A DNA stretch of 14,416 nt from an uncultured Oscillospiraceae bacterium (GCA_900752285.1 CAADUW010000238.1:1-14416), one strand, 5' to 3'; shown: positions 7,615 to 14,334, counted from the first letter of the stretch. Notes: a model not told the origin generated them from the sequence alone. Program-made: numbers and translations.

Positions 7615-8583
7615 TCACTGCTCCGGGGCATACTGTGCCAACAGAATGCAGGTTCTGTTTTCCGCCCCGGACGCCCGATGGTCCTGCATGCTGCCATAGC
7701 AGAGCGCGTCATAGCCCGAGAGCACATATCCCGTATTGCTCCTTATGCCCCGCCGGATGCGTTCCATCCGGCGCTGGCCGATCACATAAACGGACAGACC
7801 CCTCCGCATGGCTTCCAGCGTCTCCTGTCCGGGCACATAAGGCGCTCCCAGCTCCAGACAGCTCCGGAACGCCCACACTTCCTCCGTCCCGCCGCAGGCA
7901 AACAGCAAACGTTCCGCCCCGGAGGGCACCGACACATCGCAGGCAGGGGTTTTTGTCGGGACTGCCACCCCATCCGTTTTCAGGCAGCCCTGATGGAGCA
8001 GCTCCCACATTTCGGAATTCTCATTGCAGGCGCACAGCACCGCCCCCACCGGGAAGCCCCACTGACGAACATACCACCCGCTCATAACTTCCCCCAAGTT
8101 CCCGGAGACCGCGCAGAAATCCGCAGGCTGTCCTGGCTCCAGGACCCCCGCCCGGCGCAGTTCTCCGAGACTTGCGATCAGCAAAGCGGCATGAATGGCA
8201 ATCCTCGCCCAGTCCCCCGGAACCGCCTCCGAAGCAGTCCCCCGAAGGAGACGTGCAAAGGCCCCCAGCAGCGGTTCCTCCGACCCGGAAGGTGTGTGCC
8301 AGCATTCCAGCATCACGGTTTTCTGCCCCAGATCCCGCAGGCGAATCGGGCGTTTTCCCACGCACAACTCCACATCGGCCCCGGTGATCTGCGTATCAAA
8401 CAGAGCATTCAGCACATACGCCGTACAGGCGTGGAAGGAGAGGTTCAGAATCGCTTCCTTCCGTTCCCCGGCAAAAGGAATCTCTCTCGGAAGAAACAGT
8501 CCCCCATCCGCCGGAAGCTCCCGGGACAGCGTCCGCTGAGGCAGGAAGGTCTCAGTCGGATTTCTTGTGGTTACGTACAGCAG
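7615..8583 (-). CDS. Threonine-synthase-like protein lacking the PLP lysine; probable CTG start
   Basis: About 322 residues, related to threonine synthase (ThrC) but shortened. The N-terminus MLYVTTRNP and LPADGGLFLP (about 23-32) match the family's start. SGNLGE (160-165) matches its SGNFGD phosphate-binding motif. DVSVPSGAERLLF (about 216-228) and a GYVLSGYDA segment near 285 match later family segments. Two changes argue against catalysis. Where the family has FKDF with the PLP lysine, this protein has Glu103 in SEEPLL. About a hundred residues of the PLP domain, including the SGDTG motif, are missing. The C-terminus is also short, against 430-500 residues in the family. No ATG, GTG or TTG occurs in frame before GTG at 8415, which would give only 266 residues. 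I chose CTG at 8581-8583, with GGGAG nine bases upstream, inside the 3' end of the dipeptidase gene. The frame is otherwise intact. A role is unknown; a non-catalytic or regulatory paralogue is inferred. Confidence 0.75.
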   Translation of the reverse strand: MLYVTTRNPTETFLPQRTLSRELPADGGLFLPREIPFAGERKEAILNLSFHACTAYVLNALFDTQITGADVELCVGKRPIRLRDLGQKTVMLECWHTPSGSEEPLLGAFARLLRGTASEAVPGDWARIAIHAALLIASLGELRRAGVLEPGQPADFCAVSGNLGEVMSGWYVRQWGFPVGAVLCACNENSEMWELLHQGCLKTDGVAVPTKTPACDVSVPSGAERLLFACGGTEEVWAFRSCLELGAPYVPGQETLEAMRRGLSVYVIGQRRMERIRRGIRSNTGYVLSGYDALCYGSMQDHRASGAENRTCILLAQYAPEQ

Positions 8584-9523
8584 AGCGCATCACTCCCATG
8601 GCGTTGTTCCAGAAAATATCCATTACCGTTTCCTCCCCCACGCCCCGCGTCAGCAGCTGCCGCGCCATGGCGGGATAGCTTTCAATCCCCGTAAAGCTCT
8701 CCGCAAAGGCTTCGCATCCATCCAGATCGCCGCCAAGGGCAAGGTGCTTTCCGCTGGGTTCCAGCTCCAGAAAATGGAGAATATGGTCACACACCGTGTC
8801 CAGCGTGGGCTTATCCCCGATAAAATCCGCATACTGGTTAAAACCGGCTACACCGCCGGTTTTGCAGATCGCCAGAAACATCTCGTCCGTCAGGTTGCGG
8901 CTGTGGTTCCAGACGGCGCGGCTATTGGAGTGGGTCGCGATCACAGGGGACTCCGTCATGTCCAGAATGTCCCAGAAGCCCCGGTCACTGATGTGGCTCA
9001 CATCCACCAGAATCCCAAGTCTCTGCGCCTGCCGGACATACTCCCTGCCCTGTTCGGACAGGCCATCACCGGTGAGATGGGAGCCGGTCAGCGGATTGCT
9101 TTCGTTCCACCCCAGAGAGCTGATCCGGAAGCCGATCTGATACAGGTTCTCCAGGAGGCCCGGGTCGTAGTGAATTCCCGCCGTTCCTTCCAGTGTCAGC
9201 ACTGCGGACATTTTCCCGGCGGCGCGGTTTTCTTCGATTTCCTCCGGAGAATAGACGATTCCGATTTTCTCCCGGTTCCGGTACACTTCCCGCTGGATCG
9301 TTGCCAGTTCCCGCTCGAAAACCACCGTAGGGGAAATTCCAAACCACTTTTCCATATCCGGCGTAGTAAAGCAGCCAAAGCACTGGCAGTAGCCGGGAAA
9401 TCCGGCAGCACGGGTCAGGTCGATATGTCCCTTGTTTTTCAGCAGACTGCCTGCTTCGTTCATGCTGCTGCCCAGCAGTGCCGAAGAAGTATCGCAATGC
9501 AAATCAAATACGGGAAAGGTCAT
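8552..9523 (-). CDS. Membrane dipeptidase family protein (peptidase M19)
   Basis: A 323-residue zinc dipeptidase of family M19, the renal dipeptidase type, which cleaves dipeptides, sometimes containing D-residues. Metal and active-site residues can be placed from known family motifs: FDLHCDT with His9 and Asp11, LEG with Glu112, VSHIS with His177, ATHSNSR with His198, and GGDLDG with Asp266. There is no signal peptide, so a cytoplasmic location is likely despite the family name. The start is well supported by GGAGGA nine bases upstream. Its ATG overlaps the stop codon of the preceding YraN-like gene by four bases (ATGA), implying translational coupling. Its 3' end overlaps the probable start of the threonine-synthase-like gene. 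The exact substrate is not determinable. Confidence 0.94.
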   Translation of the reverse strand: MTFPVFDLHCDTSSALLGSSMNEAGSLLKNKGHIDLTRAAGFPGYCQCFGCFTTPDMEKWFGISPTVVFERELATIQREVYRNREKIGIVYSPEEIEENRAAGKMSAVLTLEGTAGIHYDPGLLENLYQIGFRISSLGWNESNPLTGSHLTGDGLSEQGREYVRQAQRLGILVDVSHISDRGFWDILDMTESPVIATHSNSRAVWNHSRNLTDEMFLAICKTGGVAGFNQYADFIGDKPTLDTVCDHILHFLELEPSGKHLALGGDLDGCEAFAESFTGIESYPAMARQLLTRGVGEETVMDIFWNNAMGVMRSAVRNHKKSD

Positions 9524-9885
9524 TCAAACGCATCCTCCAAATGATGAATGGTAGGGCAAGCCGTTTTTTCGCCCTCCGGTGCGTAAATTTCGATCACGTC
9601 AAATCGGGGCTGGAGTGCGGTAGGGTTCTGCGCCAGGTATAGGGAAGCGGTCATGCGAAGCCGCCGCTGCTTTCCGCTGTCCACAAATTCCCTCGCCTGC
9701 GCAAACCGGCTGTCTTTCCGCAGCTTTACCTCCACAAAGACAAGGCAGGCACGGTTTCTCGCAATAATGTCCACCTCGCCGAACCGGCAGCGATAGCCCA
9801 TGGCGATCACCTCATACCGCTTCTTTCGGAGATACTCCGCCGCCTTTGCTTCCCCCCAGGCGCCCAGCAGATTACTTTTCCCCAT
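9520..9885 (-). CDS. YraN/UPF0102 family nuclease-like protein
   Basis: A 121-residue protein of the UPF0102 (YraN) family, which has a restriction-endonuclease/Holliday-junction-resolvase-like fold; its role in bacteria is poorly defined. The family core is clear: GEVDIIA with Glu37 and Asp39, then LVFVEVK with Glu52 and Lys54, followed by a VDSGKQRRL segment at about 68-76. These are the expected metal-binding and catalytic positions of the PD-(D/E)xK type. The start overlaps the end of rnhB by 14 bases and its ribosome binding site is weak, so translation is probably coupled to rnhB. The pairing of rnhB with this family is common in bacteria. Length is typical. Confidence 0.92.
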   Translation of the reverse strand: MGKSNLLGAWGEAKAAEYLRKKRYEVIAMGYRCRFGEVDIIARNRACLVFVEVKLRKDSRFAQAREFVDSGKQRRLRMTASLYLAQNPTALQPRFDVIEIYAPEGEKTACPTIHHLEDAFE

Positions 9886-10486
9886 AGAACTTTCTCAGGA
9901 AGGTTCTGCGATGGGCCGGACAGGGTCCGTACTGTTCCAGTGCGGCATAATGGGCTCTGGTGCCGTAGCCCTTATGGATCTCAAATCCATACTGCGGATA
10001 CTGTTCTGCAAGCCTCAGCATATAGTCGTCCCGTGTCACCTTGGCAAGGATGGACGCCGCCGCAATATTCGCGCTTCTGGCGTCTCCCCTGACCACGGTT
10101 TTCACCGGAAGTCCGAAGTCCGTCTCCCGGTTTCCGTCGACCAGAGCAAGGTTGGGGCGCACTGTCAGGGCATCCATTGCCCGCTGCATGGCCCGAAAGG
10201 TTGCCTGCAAAATATTGATTTCATCGATCTCCTGCTCGGTGGCAAAGGCAATTCCGTACGCCACCGCCTGCCTGCAAATCACCGGGAACAGCTCTCTGCG
10301 GCGCTTGTCCGACAGCTTTTTGCTGTCGGTGAGACCCGGAATCTCACAGTGCTCCGGCAGAATCACCGCAGCCGCGCAGACAGGCCCCGCCAGCGGCCCT
10401 CGCCCGGCTTCATCAACCCCGCAGATCACGCCGATTCCCTCCGCATGGAGTTCGTCCTCAATTTCCCACATGTTAATTTCGCTCAT
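9872..10486 (-). CDS. rnhB: Ribonuclease HII
   Basis: A 204-residue type 2 ribonuclease H that removes RNA primers and misincorporated ribonucleotides from DNA. Family motifs are GVDEAGRGPLAGPV with Asp25 and Glu26, the DSKKLS motif at 54-59, LVDGN with Asp117, the GDARSANIAAAS block with Asp135, and HKGYGT at 171-176. Together these give the expected metal-binding acidic residues. The ATG overlaps the rbgA stop codon by four bases (ATGA), and the gene end overlaps the YraN-like gene, so it is an internal member of a coupled cluster. The neighbourhood rplS, lepB, rbgA, rnhB, yraN is a recurring Firmicutes arrangement. Confidence 0.97.
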   Translation of the reverse strand: MSEINMWEIEDELHAEGIGVICGVDEAGRGPLAGPVCAAAVILPEHCEIPGLTDSKKLSDKRRRELFPVICRQAVAYGIAFATEQEIDEINILQATFRAMQRAMDALTVRPNLALVDGNRETDFGLPVKTVVRGDARSANIAAASILAKVTRDDYMLRLAEQYPQYGFEIHKGYGTRAHYAALEQYGPCPAHRRTFLRKFYGEK

Positions 10487-11355
10487 TCGGTTCCCTCCTC
10501 GGGAAGCTCCAGGGTAAATCTTCCCAGTTTTCCGCTCCGGAATTCATCCAGAAGAACCTTTGCCATCCGCTCTGTGTGGATCTCACCGCCTGACAACAGG
10601 TATCCACGCTTTCTTCCTGCCATTTCCAGCAGCCGGGCACCGGGTGTTCCCGGATCGGCAGTCAGCTGATAGCGCTGTGCCAGCGCCTCCGGGTATCGGG
10701 CAAGCAGCAGCTCAATCAGGCAGCAGGCAAGCTCCTCCACATCCATGACGTCTTCCTTCACCGCGCCGGTAAAGCCCAGCATCATTCCCACTCTGGCGTC
10801 CTCAAACTTGGGCCAGAGAATGCCGGGGGTATCCAGAAGCAGCAGGCCGTTCTCGACCGTCACCCACTGCTTTCCCCGGGTAACACCGGGGCGATTTTCC
10901 GCCTTTGCCCCCTTGCGCCCGGAAATCTGATTGATCAGCGTGGATTTACCCACATTGGGAATCCCCACAACCATGACCCGAAGGGGGCGATTCATTCCCC
11001 GGGCCGCGTCCCGCCTCAGCTTCTCCTGACAGGCTCTGCGAACCGCCGGTGTAAAATTTCCAATTCCACGGCGGGATTTGCAGTCCGTTGCAAGAACCGT
11101 GATTCCTTCGGACTGAAACCGGCTTTCCCATTTTTTGGTTGCCGCCGGGTCTGCCAGATCCATCCGGTTCAGGACAAGGATTCTCGGCTTTCCCCTGGCA
11201 ATGGTGTCAATATCCGGGTTCCGGCTGGAAACGGGGATTCTTGCGTCCACGATCTCACACACCGCGTCCACCTGAGAGATGTCCTGCTCCATCTGTCTGC
11301 GGGTTTTCGTCATGTGTCCCGGATACCACTGGATCAGCATGGTTTTTTCATCCAT
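10483..11355 (-). CDS. rbgA: Ribosome biogenesis GTPase RbgA (YlqF)
   Basis: A 290-residue circularly permuted GTPase of the RbgA/YlqF family, required for late 50S subunit maturation in Bacillus subtilis. The permuted motif order is seen directly: DARIP at 37-41, G4 NRMD at 63-66, then G1 GIPNVGKS at 131-138, G2 with Thr159 in GVTRG, and G3 DTPG at 175-178. A C-terminal helical RNA-binding region follows. The first ATG shares one base with the lepB stop (TGATG) and has GGGGG upstream. A second ATG five codons in (11340) would start MLIQWYPGHM, closer to the Bacillus start, and also has a purine-rich site (GGATGA). The choice between them is open. The gene overlaps rnhB at its end. Confidence 0.95.
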   Translation of the reverse strand: MDEKTMLIQWYPGHMTKTRRQMEQDISQVDAVCEIVDARIPVSSRNPDIDTIARGKPRILVLNRMDLADPAATKKWESRFQSEGITVLATDCKSRRGIGNFTPAVRRACQEKLRRDAARGMNRPLRVMVVGIPNVGKSTLINQISGRKGAKAENRPGVTRGKQWVTVENGLLLLDTPGILWPKFEDARVGMMLGFTGAVKEDVMDVEELACCLIELLLARYPEALAQRYQLTADPGTPGARLLEMAGRKRGYLLSGGEIHTERMAKVLLDEFRSGKLGRFTLELPEEGTE

Positions 11356-11957
11356 CAGTGCAGCACCCCCATCCGGTTAAAATTTCTTCCGGATGTACCA
11401 AGATCCGTCCCCGGGAACATCAGCAGAAAGGCTCTTCCCAAAATCTCCCGCCGGTCAACCTGCCCGATTTCCGGACTGCGGCTGTCCCGGGAAGCATTAC
11501 GGTTGTCACCCATCACAAAATAACAGTTTTCCTCTATTTTCAGCGGAAAGGTCACTCCCTCGGGCAGATTGGTCGGGGTGTTGGCGTAAGGCTCGTCCAG
11601 AGCCTCTCCGTCCACGTAAACGGTGCCGCTTTCAAAATCAATATCCACCGTCTGTCCTTCCGTGGCGATTACACGCTTGACAATGGGCTTCCCGTTGTCA
11701 AAGCTTTGCTTGCTGACGACCACAATGTCTCCCGTTTTCGGTTCTCCGTACAGAAGATTCCCTATCAGGAGCAGATAGTCCCCGTCCACCAGCGTTGTAC
11801 GCATGGAGCTTCCGGAGACGATAATAACCCGAAAAACCAAAAGAAAAAGCACAAGGATCACGGTCAGCATATACACCACATCGTGCAGATAAAGCACGAC
11901 ATTCTCCTGCCAGCTTTTTTTCTCAGCCGCAGTCTCCTTTTTTCTGTCTGCTGACAT
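11355..11957 (-). CDS. lepB: Type I signal peptidase
   Basis: A 200-residue membrane-bound serine peptidase that cleaves signal peptides on the outer face of the membrane. A short charged cytoplasmic N-terminus is followed by one transmembrane segment (about 26-48), then the catalytic region. The nucleophile is Ser51 in SGSSM, the general base is Lys94 in IVKRVIA, and the conserved box GDNRNASRDSR is at 150-160. A single N-terminal membrane segment is typical of Firmicutes SipS-like enzymes. The start has a near-perfect AGGAGGT ribosome binding site. It sits behind its own extended -10 promoter, downstream of the rplS terminator, and leads the tightly packed lepB cluster; its stop shares a base with the rbgA start. 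Confidence 0.96.
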   Translation of the reverse strand: MSADRKKETAAEKKSWQENVVLYLHDVVYMLTVILVLFLLVFRVIIVSGSSMRTTLVDGDYLLLIGNLLYGEPKTGDIVVVSKQSFDNGKPIVKRVIATEGQTVDIDFESGTVYVDGEALDEPYANTPTNLPEGVTFPLKIEENCYFVMGDNRNASRDSRSPEIGQVDRREILGRAFLLMFPGTDLGTSGRNFNRMGVLH

Positions 11958-11992
11958 GGGATTACCTCCTGTCCGGATTCAAATTCCTTTTT

Positions 11993-12021
11993 ATTGTATC
12001 ACAGGAATCAAGTTTTTGCCA
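11993..12021 (-). promoter_or_regulatory. Extended -10 promoter of the lepB cluster
   Basis: On the minus strand TGATACAAT (11993-12001) is an extended -10 element with TACAAT at 11993-11998. The -35 region is poor (TGGCAA, 12016-12021, 17-base spacer). It lies about 35 bases before the lepB start, just after the rplS terminator, and is the only visible promoter for the following seven genes. Confidence 0.6.
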
Positions 12022-12032
12022 TATCCCGAGAT

Positions 12033-12067
12033 AATAAAAAAAGAGGGCCACGCCCTCTTTTTTTATT
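12033..12067. terminator. Strong terminator after rplS, possibly bidirectional
   Basis: A 16-pair stem (12033-12048 with 12052-12067, core GAGGGC/GCCCTC) with a three-base loop and runs of A and T on both sides. On the minus strand it follows the rplS stop by a few bases and gives a long T tract, so it ends the rplS transcript. The symmetry means it could also stop plus-strand transcription. Confidence 0.88.
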
Positions 12068-12073
12068 GTGGGA

Positions 12074-12415
12074 TTAAACCTTCTCCTTGACCTTGGCAGC
12101 CTTGCCGTAGCGGTCACGCAGGTAGTACAGCTTGGCCCGGCGGACCTTGCCCTTACGAACCGTCTCGATCATTGCCACATTGGGAGAATGCAGGGGGAAG
12201 ACCTTCTCACAGCCAACGCCGTAAGAAACGCGGCGAACCGTAATGGTCTCGCCGATGCCGCCATGCTTCCGGGCAATGACGGTGCCTTCGAACACCTGGA
12301 TACGCTCACGAGCGCCTTCCTTGATGCGAACGTGCACACGAACGGTGTCGCCCACCCGAACCTCGGGCAGCTCTTCCTTCATGTACTGGCTATTCAGAGC
12401 CTTAACCAAATCCAT
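12074..12415 (-). CDS. rplS: 50S ribosomal protein L19
   Basis: A 113-residue ribosomal protein L19 (bL19), which sits at the interface of the two ribosomal subunits. The protein shows the family's core, with the segment [16 protein letters not shown] (about 19-34), then [12 protein letters not shown] (about 42-53), and the conserved [11 protein letters not shown] near the C-terminus. Length is normal. The start follows an AAGGAGGA ribosome binding site six bases upstream. It has its own promoter and a strong terminator, so it is mainly a single-gene transcript. It is divergent from asnA across a 229-base spacer. Confidence 0.98.
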   Translation of the reverse strand: MDLVKALNSQYMKEELPEVRVGDTVRVHVRIKEGARERIQVFEGTVIARKHGGIGETITVRRVSYGVGCEKVFPLHSPNVAMIETVRKGKVRRAKLYYLRDRYGKAAKVKEKV

Positions 12416-12448
12416 TTTTTGTCCTCCTTAAATATTAGGCGTTCATAC

Positions 12449-12463
12449 CCGCAGATTCGGCGG
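12449..12463 (-). promoter_or_regulatory. Possible rplS leader hairpin
   Basis: In the rplS leader a small stem (CCGC/GCGG, arms 12449-12452 and 12460-12463) lies between the promoter and the ribosome binding site. Firmicutes rplS genes can carry an L19-binding leader, but I cannot match the known consensus from sequence alone. Treat as a candidate only. Confidence 0.25.
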
Positions 12464-12494
12464 CAGAGGACACACCTTGATTTCAGACCGATTA

Positions 12495-12523
12495 AGTTTA
12501 TCATGGAATCGTCATAAAATCAA
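12495..12523 (-). promoter_or_regulatory. SigA-type promoter of rplS
   Basis: On the minus strand TTGATT (12518-12523) and TAAACT (12495-12500) are separated by 17 bases. TG precedes the -10 by one base, an extended -10. The predicted leader is about 70 bases long and carries a small hairpin. Confidence 0.7.
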
Positions 12524-12570
12524 GTGCAATTTTCTATTTTTCCTTTTTTCTTTTTTGAAAAATTTGCTTC

Positions 12571-12598
12571 TTGATTTTTTTCAAAAACGGAATACAAT
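12571..12598 (+). promoter_or_regulatory. SigA-type promoter of asnA
   Basis: TTGATT (12571-12576) and TACAAT (12593-12598) with a 16-base spacer lie about 47 bases before the asnA start. The spacer overlaps one arm of an A/T-rich inverted repeat (12552-12562 and 12577-12587). Confidence 0.65.
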
Positions 12599-12644
12599 GG
12601 CAATAACTGCAAACAAAAACATTTTACCGGAAGGCGGCGATCTC

Positions 12645-13649
12645 ATGTCTGTTTACGTTCCCACCCATTATGTGCCCACTTTGGACGCCTATGATACCCA
12701 GCGCGCTATTGCCTACATCAAGGCAACGTTTCAGGAAGAATTTTCCGGTGCGCTGAATCTCAAGCGTGTATCCGCGCCCCTGTTTGTCACCGAGAATTCC
12801 GGCCTGAACGATAACCTGAACGGATATGAGCGTCCTGTCAGCTTTGACATTCCCGCAGTAAAGGCAGAGGCTCAGGTTGTCCACTCTCTGGCAAAGTGGA
12901 AACGACTGGCTTTGAAGCGGTACGGTTTTACCACCGGAAACGGACTCTATACGGATATGAACGCCATCCGGCGGGACGAAGTGCTGGATAATATCCACTC
13001 CGTCTACGTGGATCAGTGGGACTGGGAGAAAATTATTACCCGGGAAAATCGAAATCTGGACTTTCTGAAGCTGATCGTCACAGCCATTGTCCGGGCGATC
13101 TGCAATACCAACGACCGTCTGCATGTCCGATACCCTCAGCTCCGGACCGAACTGAGCAGAGACGTAAGCTTTATTACTGCGCAGGAACTGGAGGATCTTT
13201 ACCCGGAACTGACACCGCATGAGCGGGAGGACTGTTATGTACGGGTGCATCCCACCGCATGCATCATGCAGATTGGGGGGAAACTCCGTTCCGGAAAGCC
13301 GCATGACGGGCGGGCGCCGGACTATGACGACTGGGCACTGAACTGTGATATTTTCTTTTGGGACGCAGTACTGGACCGGGCTCTGGAGGTTTCCTCCATG
13401 GGCATCCGGGTGGACGCCCAATCCCTGGACCGGCAGCTGACAGAGGCCCATTGTGATGATCGAAGGACGCTTCCTTTCCACAAAATGCTTCTGAACAACG
13501 AATTACCCCTGACCATCGGCGGCGGCATCGGACAGTCCCGTCTATCCATGCTGATGATGGGCTGCGCCCACATCGGAGAAGTTCAGTCCAGCGTCTGGGA
13601 TGCGGAAACCACTGCCATCTGCGAACAGGCGGGAATTCCTCTGCTCTGA
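12645..13649 (+). CDS. asnA: Aspartate-ammonia ligase (asparagine synthetase A)
   Basis: A 334-residue ammonia-dependent asparagine synthetase that makes asparagine from aspartate, ammonia and ATP. It is structurally related to class II aminoacyl-tRNA synthetases. Strong family motifs are HSLAKWKR at 80-87, SVYVDQWDWE at 119-128, RAPDYDDW at 223-230, SSMGIRVDA at 250-258 and GGGIGQSRL at 292-300. Length matches the E. coli enzyme closely. The open frame extends 56 codons upstream, but that part is low-complexity and includes the promoter. I chose the ATG at 12645 because homology starts there and an AAGGCGG ribosome binding site precedes it. It is divergent from rplS and ends at a strong terminator before tRNA-Ser. 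No T-box or other riboswitch is seen in its short leader. Confidence 0.97.
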   Translation: MSVYVPTHYVPTLDAYDTQRAIAYIKATFQEEFSGALNLKRVSAPLFVTENSGLNDNLNGYERPVSFDIPAVKAEAQVVHSLAKWKRLALKRYGFTTGNGLYTDMNAIRRDEVLDNIHSVYVDQWDWEKIITRENRNLDFLKLIVTAIVRAICNTNDRLHVRYPQLRTELSRDVSFITAQELEDLYPELTPHEREDCYVRVHPTACIMQIGGKLRSGKPHDGRAPDYDDWALNCDIFFWDAVLDRALEVSSMGIRVDAQSLDRQLTEAHCDDRRTLPFHKMLLNNELPLTIGGGIGQSRLSMLMMGCAHIGEVQSSVWDAETTAICEQAGIPLL

Positions 13650-13657
13650 ATCACACC

Positions 13658-13701
13658 GGGCAGCCCTGCACAGGTAATGTGTGGGCTGCCCTTGACTTTT
13701 T
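13658..13701 (+). terminator. Terminator of asnA
   Basis: A nine-pair stem (GGGCAGCCC 13658-13666 with GGGCTGCCC 13683-13691) extended inside by CACA/TGTG, then TTGACTTTTT. It ends asnA transcription. The first bases of the tail also form the -35 element of the next promoter. Confidence 0.82.
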
Positions 13702-13720
13702 AAAAGGGAAATGTTATATT
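13692..13720 (+). promoter_or_regulatory. Promoter of tRNA-Ser
   Basis: TTGACT (13692-13697) and TATATT (13715-13720) with a 17-base spacer lie just before the tRNA, with a predicted start a few bases upstream of the mature 5' end. The -35 overlaps the T tract of the asnA terminator. Confidence 0.65.
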
Positions 13721-13731
13721 CTAAACTGCAT

Positions 13732-13820
13732 GGAGAGATGTCCGAGCGGTTTAAGGAGCCAGTCTTGAAAACTGGTGATGCGGAAACGCACCGTGGGTTC
13801 GAATCCCACTCTCTCCGCCA
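13732..13820 (+). tRNA. tRNA-Ser (anticodon UGA)
   Basis: An 89-base class II tRNA. The acceptor arm GGAGAGA pairs with TCTCTCC, followed by discriminator G and an encoded CCA. The anticodon arm is CCAGT/ACTGG with loop CTTGAAA, anticodon TGA, reading UCA serine codons. The long variable arm (ATGCGGAAACGCA) and the T arm with GGTTCGAATCC are typical of tRNA-Ser. Confidence 0.97.
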
Positions 13821-13823
13821 TAT

Positions 13824-13855
13824 GTCCGCCGTAATTCAGGTTACGGCGGACTTTC
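13824..13855 (+). terminator. Probable terminator after tRNA-Ser
   Basis: An 11-pair perfect stem (13824-13834 with 13841-13851, core CCGCCGTAA/TTACGGCGG) with a six-base loop, followed by only a short T-rich stretch (TTTCTC). It is well placed to end the tRNA-Ser transcript, though the T tract is weak. Confidence 0.65.
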
Positions 13856-13974
13856 TCAATTCACGATTCAGCCGGCTCCCGGTTCCGTTTGATACGGAAA
13901 TATCAGGGATACATCCAAGTTGTCCACTCAGATTGCGTACGTTCAACGAATTTTTCCGGATATCAAAAAACTGG

Positions 13975-14003
13975 TTGACAAATCCGAAACTCCGTGGTAT
14001 GAT
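13975..14003 (+). promoter_or_regulatory. SigA-type promoter of tRNA-Leu
   Basis: A perfect TTGACA (13975-13980) and TATGAT (13998-14003) with a 17-base spacer, about 28 bases before the mature tRNA 5' end. It is the strongest promoter match in the window. Confidence 0.85.
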
Positions 14004-14031
14004 ACATCTCGCTGAGGTAATCGGTAAATAT

Positions 14032-14119
14032 GGGCGAGTGGTGGAATTGGTAGACTCGCTAGATTCAGGTTCTAGTGTTCACTGCGGACGTGCGGGTTCA
14101 AGTCCCGCCTCGCCCACCA
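14032..14119 (+). tRNA. tRNA-Leu (anticodon CAG)
   Basis: An 88-base class II tRNA. The acceptor arm GGGCGAG pairs with CTCGCCC, followed by discriminator A and an encoded CCA. The anticodon arm is CTAGA/TCTAG with loop TTCAGGT, anticodon CAG, reading CUG leucine codons. The D arm (GTGGAATTGGTAGAC) and long variable arm are typical of tRNA-Leu. Confidence 0.97.
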
Positions 14120-14157
14120 AAAGCACTCATGGCGGCTTCGTCATGAGTGCTTTTTTC
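14120..14157 (+). terminator. Terminator after tRNA-Leu
   Basis: A stem of about 12 pairs (AAAGCACTCATG at 14120-14131 with CATGAGTGCTTT at 14142-14153) and a ten-base loop, followed by more T. It starts directly after the encoded CCA. Confidence 0.85.
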
Positions 14158-14334
14158 TTACAGAAAAACAAAAAAGCTCTGAATGACCCCCTGAAGATGC
14201 TTCCGGAAAACAATGTAGTAATCGATTCTTCACGCCAGTAATATCGCTCATCGGCTCGGAATGACCGGTTGTTGGGCACAGAGCACCGGCGTATCCGGCT
14301 TGCAAACCTCAGAGCGCAGTCTATTTTACATACG
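14158..14334. other. Spacer between convergent tRNA-Leu and 5S rRNA
   Basis: No gene, repeat or regulatory site is recognisable on either strand. An open frame at 13711-14241 spans both tRNAs and is not a real gene. Confidence 0.5.

Noticed and set aside
6907..8694. A 595-codon plus-strand open frame opposite the metallophosphoesterase and threonine-synthase-like genes
   Set aside because: The minus-strand proteins carry clear family motifs and ribosome binding sites; this frame has none.
8567..9544. A 325-codon plus-strand open frame opposite the dipeptidase
   Set aside because: The minus-strand M19 dipeptidase has all its metal ligands and a proper start; this is its shadow.
12477..12644. 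N-terminal extension of AsnA by 56 residues
   Set aside because: It would translate through the promoter and low-complexity A/T sequence, and the homology begins at 12645.
13883..13899. Small hairpin TTCCGT/ACGGAA between the tRNAs
   Set aside because: No T tract and no matching gene end; likely chance.
13711..14241. A 176-codon plus-strand open frame
   Set aside because: It runs through two tRNA genes and their signals, so it is a chance frame.
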